Positions 16,210 to 22,871 of a stretch of 22,871 nt of DNA are shown here, in pieces; position 1 is the first letter of the stretch; each line of letters opens with the position of its first letter. Location: NCBI GenBank assembly GCA_001798455.1, contig MGSI01000091.1, forward strand, positions 1 to 22,871, in the 5' to 3' direction. The notes below the pieces were generated by a model that was not told where the DNA came from, searched no databases, and saw only the letters and a list, made by a program, of their open reading frames with translations. The DNA is from Deltaproteobacteria bacterium RIFCSPLOWO2_02_FULL_57_26. GTDB lineage: Bacteria; Desulfobacterota; Binatia; UBA9968. The translations under genes were made by a program, and so were the position numbers.

Positions 16210-17351
16210 CAAAGGATAGCCTCCATAAGAATCTCCTGGGCCGCGGCCACTCCTTGGCCCAGCTTGACCGGGTGGTTGAATTTTTTGAGTGCCATCTCCA
16301 GCGCGCCTACGGCCACGAGCACATCGAAGGCCCCCATGTAGCCCACGTGGGCGATGCGGATGATTCTGCCTTTAAGGTCATCCTGCCCCTCGGCGAACGT
16401 GACGCCCATTTGATCGCGCAGCACGTCCAGGAGGTTTTCGCCATCGATACCGTCGGGCAGCACAATACCTGTAGCCGCCGGACTGGGGTTTTCGGGCGCC
16501 AGGAGCTTTAGCCCCAATGCGGTTGCGGCGGCGCGGGTCGCGCGCGCCAGGCGGTCATGCCGGGCGTAAACTCGCTCCAACCCTTCTGTCTCTAGCATCT
16601 CCAGGGCTGCGTGGAGACCGAAGATGAGCGAGACCGCCGGTGTGAACGCCGTACTGTTCTTTTGCTGATTCTTGCGCTCGAGTCGCAGATCGAAGTAAAA
16701 GCGAGGAAGCTTCGCGGTCTCCGTCCGCTGCCATGCCCGGTCATTGAGCGCGATGAACCCCAGTCCCGGCGGCAGCATCAGGGCTTTTTGGGAGCCTGTG
16801 ACCAGGACATCGATCCCCCACTCCTCCATGAGCACCGGCAGTACCCCAACCGCGGTGATTCCGTCGACCAGCAGCAGCGGCCCATTTCGCGTGAGTTCGG
16901 CGATCTCGCGCACCGGATGCAAAACCGTGGTGGAGGTCTCGCTGGCCTGAATCAGCACGCCGCGTATTTCCGGATACACCTTCAGGTGCTTCTCCACGAC
17001 ATCGACCCTGACGGCCTTTCCCCACTCGACCTTGAGCTGAATGGCCTCAAGGCCGTAGGCCTGGGAGATCTTTACCCAGCGCTCGCCAAACTTTCCCCCG
17101 TTGACCACCAGAACCTTTTCACCCGGTGAAAACAGGTTGGAGACTGCCGCCTCCATGGCCCCGGTGCCGGAGGAAGCCAGGATCAGGACGTCGTTTTGGG
17201 TCGCAAACAGATGCTTCAGCCGTTCTCTCGCCTCGCTGAAGATCTTGCTGAACTGCGGGGTCCGGTGGTGGATCATGGTCGTGGCCATCGCCCTGTCGAC
17301 CTCGTTGGGGACGGGTGTCGGACCAGGCGCGAGCAAATACTGTTTAATCAT
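16209..17351 (-). CDS. class V aminotransferase (alanine-glyoxylate/phosphoserine type)
   Basis: This 380-aa fold-type I PLP enzyme belongs to the alanine-glyoxylate/serine-pyruvate aminotransferase group. It has the N-terminal LLAPGPTPVP, the PLP phosphate-binding SSGTGAMEAAV (60-70), D163 in LLVDGITAVG to hold the pyridine nitrogen, and the Schiff-base K189 in TGSQKALMLPPGLGF. The C-terminus has GRIIRIAHVGYMG. Its coupling to serA strongly suggests that it transaminates 3-phosphohydroxypyruvate to phosphoserine, or pyruvate/glyoxylate to serine. Members of this group are known to replace classical SerC in some bacteria and archaea; this role is inferred from context. The start ATG 17351 has AAGG 9 nt upstream. 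It is the first gene behind the riboswitch terminator. No serB-like gene is in the operon. Confidence 0.92.
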   Translation of the reverse strand: MIKQYLLAPGPTPVPNEVDRAMATTMIHHRTPQFSKIFSEARERLKHLFATQNDVLILASSGTGAMEAAVSNLFSPGEKVLVVNGGKFGERWVKISQAYGLEAIQLKVEWGKAVRVDVVEKHLKVYPEIRGVLIQASETSTTVLHPVREIAELTRNGPLLLVDGITAVGVLPVLMEEWGIDVLVTGSQKALMLPPGLGFIALNDRAWQRTETAKLPRFYFDLRLERKNQQKNSTAFTPAVSLIFGLHAALEMLETEGLERVYARHDRLARATRAAATALGLKLLAPENPSPAATGIVLPDGIDGENLLDVLRDQMGVTFAEGQDDLKGRIIRIAHVGYMGAFDVLVAVGALEMALKKFNHPVKLGQGVAAAQEILMEAIL

Positions 17352-17363
17352 CTTAAAGCCCTT

Positions 17364-17416
17364 TAGCTGTCAGCCCTCGGCTATCAGCCAGATAAAGAAG
17401 CTGAAAGCTGATGGCT
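17364..17416. repeat. AGCTGA-rich repeat cluster in operon leader
   Basis: Between the riboswitch terminator and the aminotransferase start, the plus strand carries several near-copies of AGCTGNNAGC: TAGCTGTCAGCC, GGCTATCAGCC and AGCTGAAAGCTGATGGCT. They form weak local hairpins. They look like a decayed simple repeat rather than a defined regulator. Confidence 0.35.
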
Positions 17417-17431
17417 CTTCGTCTAGAAAAT

Positions 17432-17468
17432 AAAAAAGCCTGAACCTCTTTCCTTAAGAGACCCAGGC
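17432..17468 (-). terminator. riboswitch-controlled intrinsic terminator
   Basis: On the minus strand, GCCTGGGTCTCTT pairs with AAGAGGTTCAGGC (13 bp including G-U pairs, 5-nt loop), followed by six T residues at 17432-17437. The 5' arm reuses the conserved CGCCTGGG segment of the ZTP aptamer, so ligand-bound aptamer and terminator are mutually exclusive. Confidence 0.85.
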
Positions 17469-17533
17469 GTTCGGCCGTCTTAACGCTTTGCGCTCCCTCG
17501 TGGTTAATTCCACGCAGACGCCAGTTGCGCAAA
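17460..17533 (-). ncRNA. ZTP (pfl) riboswitch aptamer
   Basis: ZTP riboswitches sense the purine intermediate ZMP/ZTP, which accumulates when 10-formyl-tetrahydrofolate is short, and switch on one-carbon and purine genes. The minus strand shows each conserved block in order. P1 is TTTGCGC (17527-17533) paired with GCGCAAA (17487-17493). AACTGGCG (17519-17526) follows P1. The P2 stem is GTGG (17510-17513) with CCAC (17500-17503). GGGAGC is at 17492-17497. After a short linker come GCCGAACG and the hallmark CGCCTGGG (17462-17469), which forms the pseudoknot and ligand pocket. The terminator directly downstream shares CGCCTGGG, the expected expression platform for ligand-activated transcription. 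The controlled genes (aminotransferase, serA, purA) suit a one-carbon/purine sensor. The class assignment is from recalled consensus; a covariance-model search would settle it. Confidence 0.9.
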
Positions 17534-17549
17534 CCGAAAGATGTAACAT

Positions 17550-17578
17550 TTACTATCTCCCCGCATACGATTTGTCAA
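17550..17578 (-). promoter_or_regulatory. promoter of the riboswitch-serA-purA operon
   Basis: A perfect -35 TTGACA (17573-17578, minus strand) is followed after 17 bp by the weaker -10 TAGTAA (17550-17555). Predicted transcription starts near 17543, about 10 nt before the P1 stem of the riboswitch. Confidence 0.65.
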
Positions 17579-17707
17579 TGGCCCTTATACCTGGGGTGGC
17601 GGTCGTGGGCAGGGTTTTCGCTTCGAGGGTGACAATCACGCTTATGCACTCCCGGATGTCGGCTCCGGATTGGAGGATAAGGAGCAGATCCTCATGGTTC
17701 GACGAGA

Positions 17708-17754
17708 CTTCGGCGAGCTCAGTCGAGCCGTTCGCCACCCTGAGTTCAGCGAAG
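17708..17754. repeat. REP-like palindromic element
   Basis: CTTCGGCGAGCTCAG (17708-17722) and CTGAGTTCAGCGAAG (17740-17754) are inverted copies matching at 12 of 15 positions, around a 17-nt centre. The sequence belongs to the dispersed CTTCGAC-GAGCTCAG type of intergenic palindrome seen in many bacterial genomes. It lies 24 bp downstream of the small gene at 17779-18000. Confidence 0.6.
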
Positions 17755-17778
17755 GGTAGGCGCAGGTCGCTTCTGACC

Positions 17779-18000
17779 CTACTCTTCTTGAGCGTCGATC
17801 CAGGCTCCTGCGAGCGCGAGGGCATGGATCTCGGCCTCAGCCGCGTTGGGGAAAACGCCCCCTTTCTGGTCATAGACCGGGGTCTCGTTTATCGGGCTGC
17901 CTTGACCGCGATAAATGAGGACCTGCGCTTCCCACAACCCACTACGCAACCGTAAGGCGTTTGCTCGGATGAGGCACCCCTTATAGCGGACTTCTTTCAT
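17779..18000 (-). CDS. small conserved-looking hypothetical protein
   Basis: This 73-aa soluble protein starts MKEVRYKGCLIRANALRL and ends AEIHALALAGAWIDAQEE. The layout, a short beta-rich N-terminus with a 'RYKGYxI' opening, an aromatic/polar middle (WEAQVLIYRG) and a helical 'A-E-A...A...A-x-x-I-D' tail, resembles small stand-alone proteins of the DUF6566/HlyU-like sort. That resemblance is from memory and weak. No Shine-Dalgarno site precedes the ATG. It lies 62 nt downstream of the molybdoenzyme gene on the same strand and may be co-transcribed. A REP-like palindrome follows the stop. Function unknown. Confidence 0.5.
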   Translation of the reverse strand: MKEVRYKGCLIRANALRLRSGLWEAQVLIYRGQGSPINETPVYDQKGGVFPNAAEAEIHALALAGAWIDAQEE

Positions 18001-18062
18001 AAATGCTCAGTCGGTTTTGTTCTTCAGAGGGGCGGGGACTTTGCTTCCGGCAGAAACCGTGT

Positions 18063-20657
18063 CTACGCTTTTGTGACTCGTACGGGTGCGCAAGCGTCTA
18101 AGTGACCCGACAGGGTGTCGATCCAGTCCATACTGTGAGGCAGCAGGGTGTTATAGTGGACGCCCTTACCGCGGGCAACGGGCTGCCCGCGACTCCAGCG
18201 GCCGAAGCAAGCTCCTACTCCTATCACCTCGGGACGAATCCCTTGGGTGAGTTTGACCTTACCGGTGACCTTTTCCCCATCGCAAGCCTCCACCGTCACG
18301 ATATCCCCGTCGCCGATCCCTTTTTGCCGCGCGGTTTCGCCGTTCATGATCAGGTTATAGCCCCAAGGGTGATGCATGGTCAGCTCGTCTAGCCACGGGT
18401 TGTGTTGCGTGGTCGAGAAAGCGTGAAAGCCGAACTTGTAATTCACCGCCAACAGGTCGTACCCTCTCTCTCGTTGTGAAGAGGCGGGACACGGTTTCCA
18501 GAAGGGCATGGCCTGGTAACCGGTCAGGTCCCAATCCAACCCTGCTTCTTTGATCAGCGCCTCAATTTGAGGACGGACTTCCAGGAAGTGTTCGAAATAG
18601 ATCGGTAGACGAGGGAGGTTGAGCAGCCCGCGCGGGTAGCGTTCGCCGAGGCCTCGGCGCCAGGCTACGAAGCCGTTCTTCTTTAGCCAACGCAGGTCAT
18701 GATCGGGCCCGAAGCTGGATTTGGCGCTCTGGTCCAGAATCTCTTCCCACCGGTAGCGCCTTTGTTCTTCCAACCGGTAGGGATCCTTCAGGCGAAGTTT
18801 GGTGTTTAACCTGTCATTCACCTTGCCTCCAAGTCCCAACTTCGCTCCGAGTTCCATAATTACCTCGGCCAGGTGCTTCACGTTCGGATGTGATTTGACA
18901 CCGGGTTGGCGCAAGGTGAAATACCAGTGATCCCCGGTGACCCATCCCCGTAGGCTGTTTACCGGAAAATCAAATCGCTCCAGGGAATGCTGCACCGGCA
19001 GGACGACGTCGGCGAGTTCCACGGTCTCATCTATCGTGTGGGCAAGAGAGACCATGAAGGAAACTTGGCTAAGGGCTTCGGCGAGCAATTTGGGGTTGGC
19101 GCCCACCACTAGCGCGTTAGACGAGCAATGAAGCACCACCTCTGGCTTGTACGGCAGCAGGTGAGCATAGTCTAAAAGGCCCAACGCCAAAAGGGGGCGC
19201 GGGGCTCTTCCCACCGGAAACAGCTCCCCAAGCTCGACCGTTTGAGGAACAGTGGGTGTGCTGGCTGGGTAGGGGCGGCGGTTCCCCAACTCAGGGCCAG
19301 ACGTCACCAGGCCCTCAGGACCTTCGCCGACGCGGAATTTACCATACGGCCCTACGACGTTGGTGCTGAGGTTGCCTCCGGGGACATCAGCAGCTCCTAC
19401 CACCACATTGAGAAGCTGCACGGCCGTGCTGGTCCACAACCCATACATGTGGGCCGCTAGGCCGCGGCTGTCGGGAAAGGCGCACACCGGCCTGAAAGGC
19501 ATCTCTTGTCCTTCGATAACGATGGTGCTGCCGATGGACGCTGTTTGGCCAAACTCTCGAGCCAACCTTCGGATCGTCGAGGCGGGCACGGCGGTGATGG
19601 GCTCCGCCTGCTCTGGCGGATACTGGCGCAGGTGCTGCTTCAGGGCCTGGAAGGCAGGCTGGCAAGTCTTGCCGTCCACATCGTAATCGCCGAGAAGAGC
19701 GGGCTGCTGGGGGTTGCCGTCGTAGGCAGAGGCCCGGGCCCGTGCTTGGTCCCATACCAAGGGCTTCCCGGTGGCGGCCTCCCTCACATAGCGCCCGTCT
19801 TTACCTACAAGATAGCAGGCATTTGTCTGTGCTTTCAGGAACTCGGCGTCATAGATGTTCAATTCATTCAGCAACACATGAAGCATGGAAAGCACCAGGG
19901 CGCGATCGGTGCTCGGTCTGATGGGGATCCACTGATTGGCCTTGGATGCCATGGGCGTGCAGATGGGGTCGCAAACGATGAGCTTCATCCCGCGCTCGCG
20001 GGCCTCGGCCATGGCTTTGGCAGTTTTGATAGTGTCATGGCCAATCATCGCCCCCTTCTGCGAGCCGAAGAGCATCAGGTAGCGACACAAACGGAAATCA
20101 GGCTCAGTATGCATTGAGCCCGTATTGAGATAGTTGGCCCAAGTTTTTGCGCCGAACGGGGTACCGACGCCGGAGTTGGGCGTGCCGAAGGACTCCGCAA
20201 AGCACGCGATGGCCGCGCTCACTGACTCTGGGTCCCCGGTGCCGGCCAGGATGATCAATTTCCGGGGATCCTCCTCCAGCACACGCCGCAGATGCCCGAC
20301 CACAATGTCCCATGCTTCCTGCGGGTCAATGGCCTCCCACTGAGGATCTATACCTATTCCTTTCACGGAGTTGGTACGCCTGAGTGGGGTTGTCACGCGA
20401 TGGGGATCGTACAGACCCATGACCGCCGCCAATCCCTTGGCGCAGAGCCTGCCGTAGTTGTGAGGATTGTCAGGGTTTCCCTCAATCCCCACGACGATCC
20501 CATTTTCCACTTTGATGATGATGCCACATGTGTTCACGCACATCTGGCACACACTGGGGATTCGCTGTGTGGCTGAACTGGCTTGCGGCTGTGGCACGAC
20601 CTTTCCTGGGCTGGAGGTCCTGGAGACTCGGATGGACTGTAAAACTCTCTCTAGCAT
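18063..20657 (-). CDS. molybdopterin oxidoreductase, DMSO reductase family
   Basis: This 864-aa protein has the architecture of a Mo/W-bis-MGD catalytic subunit. An N-terminal [4Fe-4S] site C37-x2-C40-x3-C44-x27-C72 is followed by RLCAKG and DPHRVTTPLRR. MGD-binding stretches include LIVCDPICTPMASKANQWIP and a C-terminal dinucleotide-binding domain (GYNLIMNGETARQKGIGDGD). The N-terminus lacks a twin-arginine signal, so it is probably cytoplasmic unless carried by a partner. It is distantly like the polysulfide/thiosulfate/arsenate reductase group. I cannot identify the Mo ligand with confidence: the expected region reads GAKTWANYLNTGS, without a cysteine. No ferredoxin-like or membrane-anchor subunit lies beside it, which is unusual for the group. 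The ATG 20657 has no strong Shine-Dalgarno site. A MITE-like element lies 34 bp upstream. Substrate unknown. Confidence 0.88.
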   Translation of the reverse strand: MLERVLQSIRVSRTSSPGKVVPQPQASSATQRIPSVCQMCVNTCGIIIKVENGIVVGIEGNPDNPHNYGRLCAKGLAAVMGLYDPHRVTTPLRRTNSVKGIGIDPQWEAIDPQEAWDIVVGHLRRVLEEDPRKLIILAGTGDPESVSAAIACFAESFGTPNSGVGTPFGAKTWANYLNTGSMHTEPDFRLCRYLMLFGSQKGAMIGHDTIKTAKAMAEARERGMKLIVCDPICTPMASKANQWIPIRPSTDRALVLSMLHVLLNELNIYDAEFLKAQTNACYLVGKDGRYVREAATGKPLVWDQARARASAYDGNPQQPALLGDYDVDGKTCQPAFQALKQHLRQYPPEQAEPITAVPASTIRRLAREFGQTASIGSTIVIEGQEMPFRPVCAFPDSRGLAAHMYGLWTSTAVQLLNVVVGAADVPGGNLSTNVVGPYGKFRVGEGPEGLVTSGPELGNRRPYPASTPTVPQTVELGELFPVGRAPRPLLALGLLDYAHLLPYKPEVVLHCSSNALVVGANPKLLAEALSQVSFMVSLAHTIDETVELADVVLPVQHSLERFDFPVNSLRGWVTGDHWYFTLRQPGVKSHPNVKHLAEVIMELGAKLGLGGKVNDRLNTKLRLKDPYRLEEQRRYRWEEILDQSAKSSFGPDHDLRWLKKNGFVAWRRGLGERYPRGLLNLPRLPIYFEHFLEVRPQIEALIKEAGLDWDLTGYQAMPFWKPCPASSQRERGYDLLAVNYKFGFHAFSTTQHNPWLDELTMHHPWGYNLIMNGETARQKGIGDGDIVTVEACDGEKVTGKVKLTQGIRPEVIGVGACFGRWSRGQPVARGKGVHYNTLLPHSMDWIDTLSGHLDACAPVRVTKA

Positions 20658-20691
20658 CGCCTGTTACGCCAACTTTTACAGCGTTGCCCAC

Positions 20692-20797
20692 CTATAGTGA
20701 AGGAAAAAAGAAAATTACCATAATCCCCCCATCCCCCCTTTACAAAAGGGGGGTAAGGGGGGATTTGATGTCAATTTATTTAATTCCGTCACTATAG
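20692..20797. mobile_element. MITE-like element with 9-bp terminal inverted repeats
   Basis: Perfect terminal repeats CTATAGTGA (20692-20700) and TCACTATAG (20789-20797) bound a 106-bp unit. The similarity continues inward imperfectly: GGAA, AAATT and AATCCCCCC recur on both arms. The arms lead to a large central palindrome (20722-20765) built from AATCCCCCC, CCCCCCTTT and their complements. The TA dinucleotides at the ends could be a TA target duplication, as for IS630/Tc1-type elements. It has no ORF, so it would need a transposase in trans. It sits between the molybdoenzyme start and the HAD gene. The central palindrome may also block read-through in both directions. Confidence 0.65.
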
Positions 20798-21053
20798 CTT
20801 CGAGCAAAGACGCCTGTGGAGATGCCCGTTTGTGCTGAGCCTAACCGAGAGTCCTTTACGGTGTCAACTAGAAAAGGCTTCCAGGCAAACTGGCACAGCT
20901 CCGTGCACTTCATTAGGACGAACCGAATTCCAGAAACATGCGACCTCAAAGAGGCCCCGCCTGGCATTGCCGTTGACAACCGCAGCGTCTCTATTTGCCA
21001 ACGCATCTTGGCTGTGCCAATATTCGCAGAGAAATACCCCTGGGGAAGATCAA
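20798..21053. other. upstream region of the HAD gene, no recognised gene
   Basis: An in-frame ATG at 20832 would extend the HAD protein by 74 residues, but that sequence does not look like a HAD domain or a signal peptide. A -35-like TTGACA is present (20973-20978) without a good -10 partner. A short inverted repeat, TTGGC-TGT-GCCAA, lies near 21007-21019. Otherwise I see nothing. Confidence 0.3.
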
Positions 21054-21770
21054 GTGAAACAATACGGGCTCGTACTATTCGATATCGACGGGACGCTTAC
21101 CCGCACGCAGAACGGCTTTATTCCTTTCAACGAGGCCTTTCTAATGACGTTCGGGTTTCCCGGGGACATCCGCACGGTGATTCCCGATGGCAATACCGAT
21201 CCGCTGATCGTCGATGAGATCTTCGCCAAGGCCGGGCAAAAACCGGGAGGGGGAGAGGCGTGGGAGCAAACCTTCGCCATCAATCTCCGCGACAGTTATG
21301 CGCGCGCGATTCGGGACGGAAAAACGACCGTTAGCGCGCTTCCGGGAGCCTTGGACCTTGTTCAAGCTTTGGGAAGCTTCCCCGGCGTCTACCCTGGCAT
21401 CGTCACGGGAAACTTCGAGGCCACTGCGCGAATCAAGCTCGAGGCGGCGGGGCTCGGCGCTTATTTTCGCCTGGGGGCCTACGGGAGCGATGCGCGAGAG
21501 CGCACAGACCTTCTGCAAATCGCAAAGAAAAGATGGGACGCAAGCGCCGGAGAGCCGTTTGCCCCGGAGCGCTGCATCGTCGTCGGCGACACGCCGAAAG
21601 ACCTCGACGCAGCACGGGGAAAGCGGATGAAGTGTGTTTTGGTCGGGACGGGCAGGTACGCCGTGGACGTACTTTTATCGTGCGGTCCCGACGCCTGCTT
21701 GCCTGACTTCAAGAACACGGCGGCAACGGTAGAGACGTTGCTTGGACTACTGGAATCCGCTGCGCATTGA
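21054..21770 (+). CDS. HAD-superfamily hydrolase (phosphatase-like)
   Basis: This 238-aa protein has all the core HAD motifs. Motif I is LVLFDIDGTLT, with nucleophile D10 and acid/base D12. Motif II Thr is in GIVTGNFE, and motif IV is CIVVGDTPKDLDAARG with its metal-binding Asp. An alpha-helical cap lies between motifs I and II, as in phosphoglycolate phosphatase/beta-phosphoglucomutase-type members. The start GTG 21054 is preferred because GGGGA lies 7 nt upstream and the HAD fold begins at once; the upstream in-frame ATG 20832 adds 74 unlike residues. The substrate is not determinable; small phosphomonoesters are typical. The aldo/keto reductase gene starts 6 nt after its stop, so the two are likely co-transcribed. 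Confidence 0.88.
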   Translation: MKQYGLVLFDIDGTLTRTQNGFIPFNEAFLMTFGFPGDIRTVIPDGNTDPLIVDEIFAKAGQKPGGGEAWEQTFAINLRDSYARAIRDGKTTVSALPGALDLVQALGSFPGVYPGIVTGNFEATARIKLEAAGLGAYFRLGAYGSDARERTDLLQIAKKRWDASAGEPFAPERCIVVGDTPKDLDAARGKRMKCVLVGTGRYAVDVLLSCGPDACLPDFKNTAATVETLLGLLESAAH

Positions 21771-21776
21771 TCTTTC

Positions 21777-22784
21777 ATGCAGTATCGGACGCTCGGCAGA
21801 ACAGGAATCAGGGTTTCGGAGATCGGCTTTGGCTGCGGCAACAATGCCGTGCTGATGGTTCGGGCCGGCTACGAGGAGCAACTGCGGGCGGTTCGACGCG
21901 CCTTGGAGCTTGGGATCAATTACTTTGACACGGCTTTTGCCTACGGCTTGGGAAAATCAGAGGAGAATCTGGGAAATATCCTGAAAGAGCTCGGAGCTTC
22001 GCCGGTCGTTTCCACGAAGATCCGGCTCGAGCCCGAGGCTGTGGCCGACCTTAAATCCGCCACAATGCGCGCCGTGGAGGAGGGCCTTAGTCGTCTGAAA
22101 AGAAAATATGTTGATCTGATCCAGTTGCATAACAGAGTCACCGTGGAAAGAAATCCGGGCAAGCGCTTCAGTTTGGCTCCTGGAGACGTTGTTGGACCCG
22201 GAGGAGTCCTCGAAGGGTTTAAGGAACTCCAGGACAAAGGCAAGGTCGGCTACTTCGGCTTCAGCGGATTGGGTGATCCGAAGGCTCTGCATGAAGTTAT
22301 AGAGAGCGGAGAGTTTCATTCGGTTCAGGCCTATTACAATCTTCTAAACCCAAGTGCCGGCCAGCCAATCCCCCGGAATTTTAGCGCTCTGGATTATGGC
22401 CGGCTTATAGATCGGGCCGCTGGGAAAGGTATGGGAGTTGCGGTCATTCGTGTCTTAGCCGCGGGTGCCCTTACGGCGAATTCGGAGGCAGGAGGCGGCA
22501 GCAGCCCGGAACCGCTCTCGCCCGGCTCCGACTATGCCTTGGATCTTGAGCGGGCTGAAAAGGTCAAATTATTAATCGGCGGCGATATCAGAAGCCTCAC
22601 TCAGGCCGCCATTCGCTTTGCTTTGATGAAACCGGAGGTTTCCACTGTCCTCGTCGGGTTCTCTAACACGGCTCACATTGATGAAGCCTTCGCTTGCTCC
22701 GGAGCCGGCGGCTTGTCTCAGGATGCGATGGCGCGCTTGAGAAAGCTTTGGGACAACGATTTCGGCAGGATAAGTGCTACATAA
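21777..22784 (+). CDS. aldo/keto reductase
   Basis: This 335-aa NAD(P)H-dependent oxidoreductase has the (beta/alpha)8 AKR fold. It starts MQYRTLGRTGIRVSEIGFGC. The catalytic tetrad is visible: D51 and Y56 in INYFDTAFAYG, K81 in VVSTKI, and H118 in VDLIQLHN. A later KVGYFGFSG segment and a C-terminal VSTVLVGFSN are typical of the family's cofactor-binding end. Length and motif order are normal. It follows the HAD gene by 6 nt without a clear Shine-Dalgarno site, suggesting coupled translation. The substrate is unknown: AKRs reduce aldehydes and ketones, and this group (AKR11/13-like, 'YRTLGRTG') includes many unassigned members. No terminator is visible in the last 87 bp of the window. Confidence 0.93.
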   Translation: MQYRTLGRTGIRVSEIGFGCGNNAVLMVRAGYEEQLRAVRRALELGINYFDTAFAYGLGKSEENLGNILKELGASPVVSTKIRLEPEAVADLKSATMRAVEEGLSRLKRKYVDLIQLHNRVTVERNPGKRFSLAPGDVVGPGGVLEGFKELQDKGKVGYFGFSGLGDPKALHEVIESGEFHSVQAYYNLLNPSAGQPIPRNFSALDYGRLIDRAAGKGMGVAVIRVLAAGALTANSEAGGGSSPEPLSPGSDYALDLERAEKVKLLIGGDIRSLTQAAIRFALMKPEVSTVLVGFSNTAHIDEAFACSGAGGLSQDAMARLRKLWDNDFGRISAT

Positions 22785-22871
22785 TTGCGGGCCTTTACCA
22801 TAAGAGCCATTTTCTCTTTGTGGACTTTCCTAAAGCCGTTAAAAAGAAATTACTGGCACTGGATAGTCCTA

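Noticed and set aside
17553..17873. 106-aa minus-strand open frame
   Set aside because: It runs through the REP-like palindrome and into the serA-operon promoter and overlaps the more plausible small gene. The peptide part over the palindrome is just translated repeat.
20722..20765. C-run/G-run palindrome as a bidirectional terminator
   Set aside because: It has no proper T tract and is better explained as the core of the 106-bp MITE-like unit, although it could still impede transcription.
20776..21006. 76-aa minus-strand open frame upstream of the HAD gene
   Set aside because: No recognisable domain or Shine-Dalgarno site, and it overlaps the end of the MITE-like element.
22820..22871. Open frame from GTG 22820 running off the window end
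   Set aside because: Only 17 codons are visible, with no Shine-Dalgarno site. It could be the start of the next gene, but it cannot be supported from this window.
1..22871. CRISPR arrays, tRNA or rRNA genes
   Set aside because: Scanning the intergenic stretches showed no regularly spaced direct repeats and no tRNA cloverleaf or rRNA signature.

Overview
The window is about 22.9 kb of fairly GC-rich bacterial DNA. Standard bacterial start codons, Shine-Dalgarno sites and tightly coupled operons are visible. The housekeeping content (AddAB with an Fe-S AddB, a class V aminotransferase-serA-purA operon, and a DMSO-reductase-family molybdoenzyme) fits a deltaproteobacteria-like or related environmental lineage such as Desulfobacterota, NC10 or Binatota. 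That placement is an inference; no rRNA or other marker gene is present.

Layout. (1) Positions 1-3620 form a decaying accessory segment. It holds an OLD-family ATPase/TOPRIM nuclease gene broken by a frameshift (69-1998, +), a complete BrnT/BrnA toxin-antitoxin pair (2267-2768, -), and a HigBA locus (2955-3469, -). In HigBA the antitoxin, promoter and operator survive, but the toxin gene has lost its middle. Several small palindromes lie next to it. (2) Positions 3725-11437 (-) are an addB-addA-epimerase operon: the two subunits of an AddAB recombination helicase-nuclease joined by a TGATG overlap, then an extended SDR sugar-nucleotide epimerase with its own strong ribosome binding site. (3) Positions 11543-13228 (+) encode a secreted gamma-glutamyltransferase, convergent with the next operon. 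(4) Positions 13265-17578 (-) are a serine/purine operon: a sigma70-like promoter, a well-matched ZTP (pfl) riboswitch with an overlapping intrinsic terminator, a class V aminotransferase, serA and purA. (5) Positions 17708-20657 hold a REP-like palindrome, a small hypothetical gene and a large molybdopterin oxidoreductase gene with no electron-transfer subunit beside it. A 106-bp MITE-like element (20692-20797) sits just upstream of that gene. (6) Positions 21054-22784 (+) hold a HAD-family hydrolase followed by an aldo/keto reductase.

How it fits together. The most informative regulatory feature is the ZTP riboswitch. It senses the purine intermediate that builds up when 10-formyl-THF is short, and here it appears to gate serine synthesis (the one-carbon donor) together with purA. 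The 5' end of the window is a defence/toxin-antitoxin segment undergoing loss. I did not find a clearly new multi-gene system. The most notable items are the riboswitch-controlled serine operon, the internally deleted higB beside an intact higA, and the MITE in front of the orphan molybdoenzyme.
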